From positions 62,001 to 126,000 of the forward strand of contig JABCPU010000151.1 of the NCBI GenBank assembly GCA_016800925.1: a DNA stretch of 64,000 nucleotides. Direction: 5' to 3'. This DNA comes from Suillus spraguei (lineage: Eukaryota; Basidiomycota; Agaricomycetes; Boletales; Suillaceae). The notes under the pieces are model-generated. The model saw nothing but the letters and a program-made list of their open reading frames with translations. It did no database searches and was not told the DNA's origin. The position numbers and the translations under genes are program-made. This document shows, one piece after another, positions 42,366 through 54,200 of this stretch. Position 1 is the first letter of the stretch; each line of letters opens with the position of its first letter.

Positions 42366-43097
42366 ATGGCTCACTTTGACGAGGTTGGTTTTGGCCTAGC
42401 AGTCCAGTTTATTATCATCACAAATCTACAGTCAGCTAACTGATCTGGATAATTCAGGATTCATACCGTCTTCCAGAGGGTATAAAGCGGATTGCATATG
42501 ATGCTGATACCCAGCAGTACACTTTCCGCGACCGCTCCGGTCAACTTTACCAGAATCCCTCAGGAGAGACTTATGGTGTTCTGAAACCAGTATCATCACC
42601 CGCCGCTCCTCGCCGCAGGGTAACTATAACAGGCGAGCTCGTGACCCCCGTCATGATGTTCAATTGCTTACGTTAGTCCATATGCAGAACGCAGGGACCC
42701 TGCCCTCATTCGTGCTCGATCTGTCAAGCGCCCCGCAAAGACTTTCGATGACTTCCTTCCCAAAGAATACATCACCAGCGCAGACTCGGAGGATTCCAGT
42801 TCTACACCCGGCTCTCCTAGCGAAGATATTGTACGGGTGAACAGGAATCGTTCGCTGCCAAAGATCTCAGGAATCGTAGAAGCCATGCGGGCAATTTCAC
42901 CTCGCAGGTTGGAAGATGAGGACAAACGCCGCTTACTTGACCGTGAAGATTGCCCTGCCAGTCCTACCTCATATACAACTCACGATGATGACGAGAAGGG
43001 GTTGAGTCGCTCAAATTCTAACGCGCCGTCTTTTCTGTCATTGCCTATTATCGATACACACATTAATTTATCCGGTATGAATCAAACCTTCGTATGA
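42366..43097 (+). CDS. Conserved fungal protein with a YDADTQ-YTFRD segment
   Basis: Exon 1 is 42366-42383 (MAHFDE); after an intron to 42457 exon 2 runs from 42458 (DSYRLPEGIKRIAYDADTQQ, then YTFRDRSGQLYQ). A last exon in another phase runs from about 42677 to 43097, with PAKTFDDFLPKEYITSADS, a serine-rich centre and the end LPIIDTHINLSGMNQTF. Similar N-termini occur in basidiomycete proteins that I recall being annotated as carbohydrate-binding module 50, but I see no LysM repeat here. The joint between exons 2 and 3 is unclear: the GT donor at 42620 does not restore the frame, while a GC donor at 42633 with an AG at 42687 would. Function unknown. Confidence 0.6.
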
Positions 43098-43359
43098 CAT
43101 TGTATGACATTTGTTGCGCCACTGGACCATTTTTGGGTAGGACGTGTATATGTATCTGTCCCGCTTAGCATGTAGTAGTAGCACAAAGATTAGCCCTAGC
43201 TGCATTAAGGGTCATGGCTATGTCGTTGTGTCTTGGTCGTATCGATGGAAGTGTTTGCGGAATTGTGTATCCGCAGTACATGACAAAAATAAAATCAAAC
43301 AAAACACAACAAACGAACGACGAACAAACAAACTGGCCCGGCGAGTCACGACCAAGACT
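43098..43359. other. Intergenic region between convergent genes
   Basis: 262 bp between the ends of the plus-strand gene at 42366 and the minus-strand gene at 43360. No further gene seen. Confidence 0.4.
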
Positions 43360-44074
43360 TTACACCATACTGAACGTAACGTGATCTCTCTCCTTGTTCC
43401 TTGACGTTAAGATCGATAGTGGCCTGAGTGGCCCCTGCACAGGTGCGAGCTTTGGATTAGCTTTAATCTCTGTCACACGACCACGCGAGAGCACCCGCGA
43501 CCCCTTCTCCCTAGCAGCTCTTGCAATGCGCTTGGGAAATGCAGCGCGAACATCCCTGTGCGATTGGGCGACTGTTGGACCACCGGACGCGTGTTCTTTG
43601 ATCACAGCTACAGGCGGTTCCGAAATGAGGGGTTTCGCATCAGGGGAGCTCGAAAAAGAACGCTACAAGATGATCGTTGAGCGTATGCACGCACGACAAG
43701 GCCCCTACGTACATATGGGTCTGACTCTGCATCTTCTCTGATAGCTTTGCTCTTCCCTATACTCTGGATCCATGTGAAGCGAGGCGAGCCTTCATGATTA
43801 TCATCTCGTGAGTTCGATGCAGAGTGGCTGACAGACTATCGAACGCACCTCTTGACTTCTTCTCAAAGAACTCATTTGGGTAGTTCTGTTCCTTCTCCGC
43901 GTTCCGCTTGGCGTTCCAATTCAGGATCCGGCGGTAAGCGAGGTAACCAGCGATGTATGCGATGCACAAGGCGAGCAGGATGAACGCTGCGAATGGGAAA
44001 GTACGCTTGTGTGGCTCGTTCACGGAGGGTGTGGCAGTTGCGGTTGGAGAAGTGGTGCTACTCGAAGGTACCAT
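43360..44074 (-). CDS. Single-pass membrane protein of unknown function
   Basis: Exons 43849-44074, 43713-43789 and 43360-43662 join in frame (606 nt, 201 aa) through two GT-AG introns of 59 and 50 bp. From the ATG at 44074 there is a serine/threonine-rich outside segment (SSSTTSPTATATPSV), one transmembrane helix FPFAAFILLALCIAYIAGYL, then a basic cytoplasmic tail (AYRRILNWNAKRNAEKEQ) with a C-terminal region rich in arginine and lysine (REKGSRVLSRGRVTEIKANP). The frame stays open upstream of 44074 (GGAPLTANVLIRSSPDART), and an AG near 44148 could be an acceptor, so a first exon with a signal peptide may be missing from this model. No family is recognised. Confidence 0.65.
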
Positions 44075-44625
44075 GGTAGTGCGTGCGTCAGGTGAAGATC
44101 GAATTAGCACGTTGGCAGTCAAAGGTGCCCCGCCTGAAAACTGATGGTGGAGTGTAAGGGAGAGGATGATTATGTGGGTGATGTCAATAAGTATGGCCTT
44201 GAACTGGAGGCTGACACGAAATGGATTTAAATCCGTCATAGGATGGTATAGTATATCACAGCCCCTAAGTACGTCGCCATACAATATCTTGTGAAATGCG
44301 ATCAAATATTGACTAACCTCGTGCCCAAAAAATTAATTCTACAGTCATAAGATTGACGTCTGAATGTCATCTTCGGACAGATATGACAGGGAGCTTTACA
44401 CGAAGCAATGTCGACCTACAGACAACTATATTATATATTGAATTCGGATGATCGTCCAAAAATTATCAGTGCTTGTTCAAATGGCTGAGTCCTTAGCAAG
44501 GGGCCCAATGTTGCAACTGTGTCCTATGATATGGGACACCGTAAATAAATGATGGAGCACGAGCGTAAAGACGGAAATCTCGAGAGCGAAAACTGCCTAC
44601 TTCTAGAACAGATGATTACACACAG
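44075..44625. other. Upstream region and start of a duplicated block
   Basis: Holds the possible first exon of the membrane protein (to about 44300). From about 44425 it holds the 3' flank of the HET pseudogene, which resembles 54025-54200 (shared GGGACACCGTAAATAAATGA and GAGAGCGAAAACTGCC). Confidence 0.45.
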
Positions 44626-46165
44626 CTACAATATCTCTAGCGTCCTGATGTCCATCATACCGTAGATAGAATCCTCATCTTTGACTTGTTCAATGATATC
44701 ATGGTCTGATGCGAATCTCTTGTATCCTCCGCTGCATTAGCGGGAATGCGCTGAATGGCTGTCCAAGGCGGACAATCAATCGCATTGCACGCCTGATCAC
44801 ATCTGAATCAACCAGACCCTGTCCTCTGGGCGACGTAGGAAGAGTGAAATAATTTACGCTCACTGCATGGTCAGGCAGCTCGAGGAGACGACAATCCCAG
44901 GGACGGACGAGTAAGAATGACTGTCGACTCTCGAGTTGACCTTCCTCGTGAGAACTGAAGCAACCTGTCCCCCGTGGTGATCTGCAGACTGCAGGTCATG
45001 TAGTCTGTCTGCCTTGACTTCATACATGAAGTAAGTCTCCTGTTAAATGAGTCTCCGTCTGATTTCCGCGACAGGGAACACGATGCATGGCGATGCAGCC
45101 GCTGGTGATCAAAACCGGAGCTCTCAGGCGGTCGAGCGAGCTGTACAATTTCAAGGCTGACTCGACAACCACAAATCGCTGCATCTCACCTTCAGATACG
45201 AATAGCAACGTGTACGACAGGAGTAATGTAAGCAAGCAGACAGCTATTGAATTTGGATGATGTTCTGACCCAGTCCATGGCAGTGATGTCCCCAGACACA
45301 GCGACGATCTCCTGCAAGAGCTGCCCGAGCGCATTTTGCTTCCTCTCCCCATACATGATAGGGATCTGAACACCAAAAATGAGTACGCGATGTCTTCCTC
45401 CAAGGGTCTGTGCATCTATTCCCGTCGCATCCTCCAATTCCGGCATGATTGCGTCAGACTGCTTGTGGTTGGGTGAGCGTCAAAATACGGGGTCCAGTCA
45501 CTTTGGTAGGATGACTTTTGGAGCAAGGAATTCCGGTATGGTCCATCCTCGCGTATTCAACACGCTCCTTGCCAGCGCACCCGGCTTCGATGAAGGGGGA
45601 ACATCCGACAGATAGACCATCGTAAGCACCGAGGTGTGATACCAGACGAACATGGAATTAAGCGATTTTTGGAGTTCAACGTTTTTAGCCTGATCGATGC
45701 AACATGAATCAATCTACCCCCAGCGATACCAAACAGCACGAGCAGTTTTGCAGAAAGACTGCAACTTGGTGATGCTGCCAATTGCTTTCAACTCATCAAC
45801 AACTTTGTCCTTGATGTCCTGCAGCAGCGGTTCCTTTCGAATCACACAATGGAAGCACATCGCCACGATATCTTTGGTGCGTCGTTTCTGAGATCTACGT
45901 GCACCGATAATGATGATGATAAAAGCTTCTTGTGCTCTGTGCTCTTTAATCTGTACCTCTCGATTGCATAGGCGCCCAGTAAGGGTATTGAGCAGACGAT
46001 GGGGGGCGTCGTTGAGTTGAGCCTTGATGGTCTCTTGAATAGCTAGGGCCGGGCCTATTTCTACTTCGGAAGGATCGATGCATTGTTGGTGCAGTTTTGG
46101 AGAAATAGTCGATTATGATGTAATGATTGGGGACGTACTTTGTGTCGGATCATGCAAGTCACTTC
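44626..46165 (-). pseudogene. Decayed duplicate of the HET-domain exon
   Basis: The minus strand is similar along its length to the terminal exon of the WD40-TPR-HET gene (54201-55825) and to part of the exon before it (55876 onward). Recognisable pieces include ELEDATGIDAQTL, ALGQLLQEIVAVSGDITAMD and LKLYSSLDRLRAP. Many indels shift the frame, and about 85 bp present in the other copy are missing near 45398 (between the equivalents of EEDIAYS and ATGIDAQ). No WD40 part is present, so only the 3' end of the gene was copied. It cannot encode a full HET protein. Confidence 0.85.
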
Positions 46166-46474
46166 ATCTGGAAGAAAAGGTTCAACAAAGATATTTGTTT
46201 CTGTCGTGCTAATGACCAAGTGCCAAGTACTAACACCGACTGAACTTGAGGAATCAACATGGTCAGTTGTGAAGATAATGGTATAGTGGTATACTACATA
46301 GTAGCACGAGTGGTGTACTGTGAGACATTCGTTGTAGCTTGGTGTGATAAGCGCCAAACGACGAGCGAGCTTGCCATTCTGGTTTACTTCACGCTTTGTT
46401 TGTCAAATCCGTATGCTGCTTTGCGTCTCAAAAGCGATGCTTCGTATACTACTTACTACTTTGGCAATTTCATA
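46166..46474. other. Intergenic region
   Basis: About 310 bp between the HET pseudogene and the protease stop codon. No gene is recognised. Confidence 0.4.
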
Positions 46475-47939
46475 TTAGTTGGTAGTGGCATCAGTGAACC
46501 GGGTTTTGGCAAAACCGATGCGGTTCCTGCCGGTATCGAGTACAGTGTAGAAGCGCTGGAGGAATACGTAGCCATTAACAAAGTCATACCCTCCGCCACT
46601 GCGTGTGCCAATGTCACAAACGACGAGAAATATTTCATCGTCAGTACCACGAATCTTGTAGTTGAGAGAACGAGGCCAAATTTGCGCATTAGGGGTGAGG
46701 CTGTATATATTCTGGGAAAAAACGGTGAACAAGGGGTGTGAGGGCTTACAGAATTGACGCACGTCGTTTATATGGAAGTTCAAGGGAGATAGGGCATTGT
46801 ACTGGATAGCGTTAATATGGAGAAGACCATTCGCCCGAGACACATTAGCGCCGGTTGCAGCCCGGTACCTTTCATAGGCATCTATCGAGCGCTGATGAGA
46901 CCATTATTACTCGCTGCACACTAAATACACACCAGTGGCAATATGAAGAAGGGTGGCGCCACAATCGACGATACCAGCGTTGCGCCCTAAGATCTCTGTA
47001 GTGCCGTAGGTGATGCTCTGATCGAGACCCCAATGGGTCGATGCGCGGCTGATGGTGGTAATATCACTGAAACAAAACAATTACAGTCTGGATTGATCCA
47101 GGAGCTGAGGTAGCTTACGTGTATTCAATGTTACCGACGTACAGGGTAGGGTCAGGTTCACCAAAAGTGAGCGCTCCATCGTTTGTATCCGGAGAGGTGG
47201 GCTGGAAAAACATACTGACAGTGGGCTCAGAAATGAGGTTTCGATCATACAGGTAGTCAGTGATAGTCGCGATCGTGCCGTCCGGTAATCTCTGCAGGGT
47301 GCCGCGTGACAAGCCTTCAGGTCCGATGCCAAGGATACCGTCATAACCTTAAGGCCCCGCGCTCTAGAAGCAACACCGAATGCCATCCTGGTGATGGTGA
47401 ACTCAGAAAGAGTGACGGTATCATCCCACAACGTTCCTATAGATGATCGTAAGTATTTTCAACTTATGATATTGTTGTAGTATTCCTACCAGAGAAATAG
47501 GCAGAGCCTACGTAGCGCGCCCTCATAGGCTGTCTAGTGTTCCAGCTGGTGCGGGTTTGCACATACGTAATGCCACCACCAACCCATGTGTTCGCGCTAC
47601 CGCTGTCGACAATCAAGTTGTCTTCAACAATACATTAGCACCCGCATGGTTTCTCAGTGTGTGAAAATTACAGGTTGTGGGTGGTTCGCCAATGCCAACT
47701 GCTATGGTGTATCTCCAATCATCGTTTACAATAGGAACATTAGCACGTTGACCATGCGTGCTATAGTCCCTATGGGCCGCCACGCGAGCCTTGTCGTACT
47801 GCAAGATGTTAGTATCACTAGTACTATTCAGCCTCCTGGTCATCGGGAGGGTGATGAGGGAATTGCGAACTTCAACGGGCGATCCCATGATTGACAAAGC
47901 CACTGGCAGGAGCGTCAACAAGGATGCAGTGGAGAACAT
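46475..47939 (-). pseudogene. Polyporopepsin-like aspartic protease with one frameshift
   Basis: Exons 47672-47939, 47490-47621, 47119-47436, 46933-47066, 46763-46881 and 46475-46711 reconstruct an A1-family pepsin of about 402 aa. It has a signal peptide (MFSTASLLTLLPVALSI), a propeptide, the first active site in NLIVDSGSANTWVG, the flap region and the second active site in GIVDCGATLLHIAT. The C-terminus NAQIWPRSLN...GYVFLQRFYTVLDTGRNRIG is typical. Exon 3 contains a break at about 47349 (GGCCTTAAGGTTATGAC): the frame before it and the GYDGILGIGPEGL frame after it differ, and the summed exon length is two over a multiple of three. The second triad is DCG where DTG/DSG is usual. A sequencing error could explain the break. 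Confidence 0.8.
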
Positions 47940-47966
47940 GGTTTAGTAGAGAGCGATATCAGGTGG

Positions 47967-47976
47967 CCCATATATA
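47967..47976 (-). promoter_or_regulatory. TATA box of the aspartic protease gene
   Basis: TTATATATGG on the minus strand, about 30 nt upstream of the start codon at 47939. Confidence 0.45.
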
Positions 47977-48932
47977 ACTAAGTGCCAGCGGACGCGATGA
48001 CAATGTTGTGCACCTTAGCCACGTCGATCCTAAGCGATGATGAGATAGTTGTGATCCAAGTGCATGGATTCGATTTCCCGAAAAAATGTGGCAAGAGATG
48101 GTTCGCTTTCAAGATCCTGGCATGTTATTTCTGCGTTCAACAGCTGCGACCGTGACTTGGCAGCACTTTGAAGATGTTCCTCTGCATCGACACCTGCTCG
48201 AAAATTTCTCAGTCATTTTTTCGCCACTATAACGCAAAGGTCTGAATAGGCCCTCGCGAAGGTGTTGGAATTATGAGGGAAACGCACGGGCACGGGTAAC
48301 ACCGCTGACGTAGGTCCGGGTTCTAGGATTTCAGGATCCCACATAGAAAATAAATCGGGATCTGATTTACCCCTTTTGTACACATAAAAGTGTCCCTGCT
48401 TCTGGACGCGCGAAGTACCACATGAAGATCCATGATTTCTGCTTAGTAAAGAGGACAGAGTAAGCTACATTAGGAAAAAGGTCAGACACTCCGCCTGCCT
48501 CAGGACGGCCCTTGTTTATTTGCAGCAGTAATCAATTGGAAGGAGCAACTGGACGCCATCGCAATGATTAGATTCATGGAATGATAGATATTCGAACTCT
48601 GCCGGTGTTATAAAGATCTAAGATACAAAGAGTGGAGTGACAAAGGGGTCGCGGACGGTCTCTCGTATCTCTTTACAGTATGGAATCCAGCAATCTTCAT
48701 GGACTAATTCTGGCCAGATGAGTCAGACCTGCTGTGGTGCCAATGTGTAGTCACGACACCACGAGTCCCACTACCAGGGGAGACACGGAACACGTCAGCA
48801 AAGTGACAAGTGGAATACTGAGCCTCCTTCCAACTCATAAAGTAGAGCGCGCACATGGCGTCAACATGAAAATTGCAAATCGCTCCGTCCTTACAATATG
48901 TAGATAACGGGCTGTCCTACAATACGATACTA
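47977..48932. other. Intergenic region between laccase and protease
   Basis: About 960 bp with no recognisable gene. A 23-bp stretch at 48156-48178 (beginning CTTGGCAGCACTTTGAAG) recurs at 52609-52631. Confidence 0.4.
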
Positions 48933-51187
48933 TTATATTGATCCAGGGACCGTCGGTGGCGGGTAAAGGGTACTAGAAATATTAGCAGCTGCTTCATAAT
49001 TAGCGAGACCACCGCCTCCCCACTGTTCAGGTGTGAGAGCGTTATAGGCGGGACACAGTTCATCCCATCCGGCTGGAAAAGTAGTTCAGTCATAAAAAAT
49101 TCACATTCTTCACGGATGACCTACGTGGTGATATGTTCATCGTCTTCTGGGTTATTGAGGGACTTTCTGCCATTACCACGGCAAAACCGCTGCATATGAA
49201 AAATTAGTAAATTCTTTGGCGACGACTTTCGCATACGCACACGTCGAGATGCCAGTTGATGTGACTGTTGGTTTAGAGTCAGCACCCTTGTGGACGGTTC
49301 GATAAAAACGATGTCATACCAATGCAAGAACCAGGGGCCTGAGTTGTCAGTCACCCATCGTATCACCATTTGTTGGCCTTTGCTGCCAGCGCTAACAACA
49401 TCCCGACGAACTGGGTTCGCGTAATTGAACGTGCTGTTGCCCGCGCTCTGTACGACACTGAAGGAATGCTAATGCTCATATCAGTACCAGCCAGACAGAC
49501 CATGCCGGCAATGTCAGGAGAACTCACCCCGTGAAGATGGATGGGATGCTGGTACGATGGTGCATGTCAGACAAGTAAGCGTCTAATGATAGAATATACG
49601 TACGGGTCCACCTGGTCCAGTGGTCGACAATGTCAACTCTACCACTTTGTTGGCCTCGAGGACGATCACACTCCCATTCGGCATCAGATCAGTAGCTTCC
49701 TGAGCTCCGCTAAGAATTTGCATTAAAACAGGGACAGTGGGGGCTGTGTACGAAACGTTGTTGACGAAGAAGATTCCGTTGATGTTGGCAACCTGGAGGT
49801 TGAGGTTGATATCAGCCGCCCCATATTCCGGAATTCCAGGAGCTGCGGGGTTGATCAGAGCATGCAAATTCGTCTCTTGCAATGGGTTCGTGGACGTAGT
49901 GTTGACCGTAGTGGGCTCCACCTGCTGGGCGCCTTGGTAGCGTAGGATAGCAGAGTTTGTTCCTCCCACGAATGATGCATTCGTCGTGTCAGGAAGGCTG
50001 CGTACCCAGTAGTTATTTACTGGTTGATCTGCAGCCACAACCACAGAGTAACGTTGACCCGCAAGGATCTGGAGCTGATCTACCACTAGGGGCTCGGTCG
50101 ACTGTCCATCCGCTTCGATGACGGTCATGCTATGGCCATCGATGGAGAACTGGAAATTGGAGTCGCACGAGATTCCGAGCAGGCGGAAGCGATACCGCTT
50201 TCCTTGCTCAACATTGATCACCGCGAGATCAGACGCGGGTCCGCCGGCATACCGACCGAGTCCATTGATGAGAGTAGAGTCGGCCTCATTGCCTATGACG
50301 TAGCGCAAGACCGTAGCCTCAGCATGATACCTGGTGATGCTGCCTTAGTCAAGCGGATCACCAAGGTTCATAAAACCCACCAGTCGGAAAGCGTGATCAC
50401 GGTGTTTACTGACAGCGCATGATGGTCAGAGGATTAACATAAACCAAATTCTGGCTTACCATCGTCGACGTCGTACAGGTATCCAAGAGGGTCTTCGGGA
50501 TCATAAATAACCATTGCTCCCCTCAGACCATCACACTGTTCGACAGGTGAGTCCTCTATTGCGTATGCAAGGCCGGAGTGATACTTGCGTATTGAATTGA
50601 ATAATGACTGTGATACCAGAAAGTACCTGCTTGGCCCTGTGGGGAGAAGGTGTGCACATAAGAGTTGTTCGGCGTGACGGGACATTGTGTGACGAAGGCC
50701 GTCCCATCAGCATAGCTCGTTCTATTCTGGTAGATACCGTGAAAGTGCTGGGGAAAACAAGATTAGAAAGTTAATCTACATCAATGATGATTCGACGCTG
50801 CTTACGACGCTAGTAACCATGTCCATCGAAGTGTCCGTGAGCTCGTTGGCAACCTCGATGGAAAAGTTGTCTCCCTAGTATCACGTCAGCGCTCGCGCAA
50901 CAGGGAGGTCGACAGAAGCTAACCTTCTGCGCTATGATCAAGGGTCCAGGAAATACCCCGTTAACAAGAGTTGCCCTGTTAGACGATTAGGAATGAGGTT
51001 TGGAATCATGGCAATAGACTCACGAGCGTTCGTAGCCATCAGGAGCGATGGCCTTATTAGCTACGGTAAGTTTGGATTGAGGGCCGAGCACACCGTTCTG
51101 AGGTAATGGATAGGATTGTGAACGAGATACTATAGCTGCTTCATTAATCGAAGAAATCAAAGAAGCGAATAGAATTGAGGTAAACAT
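48933..51187 (-). CDS. Laccase (multicopper oxidase), intact, 12 exons
   Basis: Exons 51024-51187, 50924-50975, 50806-50874, 50589-50747, 50460-50535, 50381-50408, 49604-50330, 49528-49548, 49320-49468, 49241-49264, 49125-49189 and 48933-49072 sum to 1674 nt (557 aa) with no disruption. A signal peptide ([14 protein letters not shown]) is followed by three cupredoxin domains. The copper-binding blocks are [38 protein letters not shown] and [16 protein letters not shown]. The axial position ten residues after the last cysteine is Phe, as in many high-potential fungal laccases. The enzyme would be secreted and oxidise phenols while reducing oxygen to water. Intron 4 (50536-50588) is of the GC-AG type. 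An in-frame ATG at 51247 would only lengthen the N-terminus. Confidence 0.94.
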
Positions 51188-54100
51188 CACGAAAAAAGGG
51201 CTCTCGCCAGGAGGGTAGTGGGATGAAAAAATGTGATGAGGGGACACATCTTTCTTACAGTTTTTATCCTTTAGCGGTAGACAGCCTTGAGCGTGACGAC
51301 TACCGGTATGTGATCATGCGGGAAGCAGTCGCGCAGTCACTCCATCGTTGGCGCGTCACGAAAGCATAACTCACACTCCACATGAGATAAATAGGGCGGC
51401 CCGACCCATAGTGGTGCTTGTGTTAGGTTGTGAGAGCAGCCCGATGTGATGTTTCAAGCACAGGACAGAAGGACATTAACCCCTTGTGAAGCGTACCGTG
51501 CGAGAGAAACGGACTAGAATGTTTGGAAGAAATGATCACACGAAAGCTGAGCGCTGGTTTGTTCATCCGTCTTGAAAGCGATTAAAGCAGATATCGATGA
51601 CATCTGTGTTAAGCAACAGGTTTCAAAAATGGAACCGGAGAAATTGCGTGTGTTTTATTCCGGTATATGACCAATACTGCTGTGGTGCAGAAGGTTAAAA
51701 AGTGTGAGTGATGCGTTATGTCAAAGCGCAGGACCAGGCAGTGATTAAGGAGGATACCAGAATAGAGCATGGTATGCCTATTGAGGCTTCATTCCCTTTC
51801 GGACGCGATCAAGAGCTTCTAGTATCAGAGTGCACCAAACGCTGAGATCGTGTCTTGGTACAGAATCATCAAAGGAGGCGGATGGTTGGAACGGCTGAAG
51901 TTTAACATTGAGGGTTGTGCCAGTTAGGCTTCAGTGATCACAAGGAACTCATTACCAATAAAAATACACTCACGGCTGCCAGGTCATTGCAGTGACGCTG
52001 ACTACCATTGATTCTGGAAGTTGCTTGAAATTACCACAACTGAATAAGTGAACGGCTGTTGGCCCACCATCTGCCACATTCCAATAATCGAGATGGTAAT
52101 TAGTAACGGAAATAATATCTGAGAACCGGTTGGCCACTGGCGTTTTTTGAATTCTGGGAATATTCATAGCATCTGTAATTGAAACCCCGGACTTCTCATA
52201 TTATGTAAAGTACTCTTCTCGGTAAGCAACAAGCTTATTATATGCGGGAGCGTTGTGGCGTCACCGATAATAAGGTTTAATTAAATAATTGACAAATAGA
52301 AACATACTGTTTCGTTGGGATCGCAGCCCTTCCCACCTGTGTCACCATAAACGTTACTTATTAGTAACAGTGATGCTATCGGGGTGAGAACCTACTCTCG
52401 GAGCTTGCCGCCATTCTCTGCTACCCCATCACACTCATCGTTTCGTACGACAAGCTCAATTCTCTTCTTTTCAAGGTACTTTTTTTTTTGGCCCTACATA
52501 TTCTATTTGCTTAGTATCGATAACTTGCTTCATTTTTACTCTACTGCACTGCATATCTGGATTGCACAAGAAGGAACTATGAGGTGCAAAGAAGATGTCG
52601 ATATCACTCTTGGCAGCACTTTGAAGATGTTTCCGCATACTGTCAGACCCTATTATTATGTAGGAATTATATGGTCTGAGAGACCTCCTCCAGGGGGCTT
52701 CTCCCTAGTGTTCCAAAGATGTATGGCCAACTCTCGAGAGCATATAACCAGAGCCTCGTCACAGAGGGTGAGTACAGCCTCCTAGTATGTTCTCTGAAGA
52801 GCCTCAGAGGCTCTCCAGAGGCAGCTTATTCAGATGCTCAGAGATATTCCAGAGCCTCTCGTATCTATATGTTTCCCGTACTTCTAGGTCCCACTTTGAA
52901 TGTGATATTTCATTTTTCTCTCACTTTTTCTGATTCTTATTGCACAAACAAGTCATTCAGACACAACAATGTGCATTGACTAGTACGATGACAAGAACAC
53001 GGTTATCAATGACAAGAAGGTCAGATGCAGGGGCTTGAAATTGAGGCACATAATACATGTGGCACAGATACAACCAACCGCACGAGTCGCAAATGAGGCT
53101 TGTGAGCTTAAGGTGCTCGTCCATCATTGTCTAAGTCATTAGGATACTCACGCCTATGGTGACACAGGTGGTACACAAGCTTTACGTCGACATAATGTTA
53201 CAATATGACCAACCTCGCGCTCGTCACGATAGAATACTGGGTTCAGGTTGCTCCGATCAGAAGAACTATTGAAAAGTCACTCTAAACCAACTGTAAACTA
53301 GTTCTGCGATATTACCAATACCCCCTTGCTCATTACATTTCCGGAATTGGTATTACGTGAGATTGGGATCGGCGCACCATTTGATGGCTCTCCCCCACTT
53401 CACCAGTTTGGATTTGGGCCGCAAGGTCCAATCAAATGTACGTTTTTGTAAATTGTTGATGCAACGCTAAGCAGCACTTTCGAGTCATTGTGACGTTTTA
53501 GTTAGAATAGGTGCACGGTTGCAGCGTTGGATATTTGGTTTCACCATCCTGGTCAGAGGGTAACTGGTCTGCAGTGCTCCAGCGTCTAGCCATGCATGTA
53601 CAAAGCTTCAAGTGGCCTGGAAGTTGATCGAGTTTCAGCAGTCGTCTGTTTCATGTTTGTACTTTAGAGACGATTTTTTGATACCTCAAGTGTATTCTAG
53701 ATTTCACATAATGAATGTCCTTGTCTGCTATGAGCTTGATGTCTTCATGAAGTATTGAGTGCTTAGAATCCGGATCCAAGCCAATCAAGCAGTCGACGGC
53801 CTTCCCTCTTCTTTGGAAGCTTGTGCCAGCTCAGGGAGCTAATAGTTTGAGTCAATTGGCGGGAGAACAACGCACATCTAGAAGATCCCGAGGTTGGTCG
53901 CTTGAACAGAAGGGACGGCGTTCGTGTGGAGTGCCAAGTGCAGGAGTTTGCGCAGGTGGAAACGCAAACAAACGTTACCGGTCTACAGTGATAATGAGAA
54001 CTGAATCAGCTTCTTCTTCGCAGGTATTGCTACACATTGAATTCGGATGGTTGCCCAAAATTTACTTGAGCCTGTTTCAACTTTGTCCTGCGGTAAGGGA

Positions 54101-54200
54101 CACCGTAAATAAATGATGGAGTACAGACGTAAAGACAGAAATGTCGAGAGCGAAAACTGCCCGAGAGATCTATTTATTCCAGAACAGACGAGTACACGAG
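51188..54200. other. Gene-free stretch of about 3 kb
   Basis: Upstream region of laccase and 3' flank of the HET gene. I find no exon with family features, tRNA or LTR. A short self-complementary patch (GAGCCTCAGAGGCTC, about 52799) and a 23-bp repeat shared with 48156 are the only structures seen. The part from about 54025 resembles 44425-44625 as part of the HET duplication. Confidence 0.45.

Noticed and set aside
52384..52979. Two plus-strand reading frames in the gene-free stretch
   Set aside because: No family motifs, no clear signal peptide and no convincing exon structure; likely chance frames.
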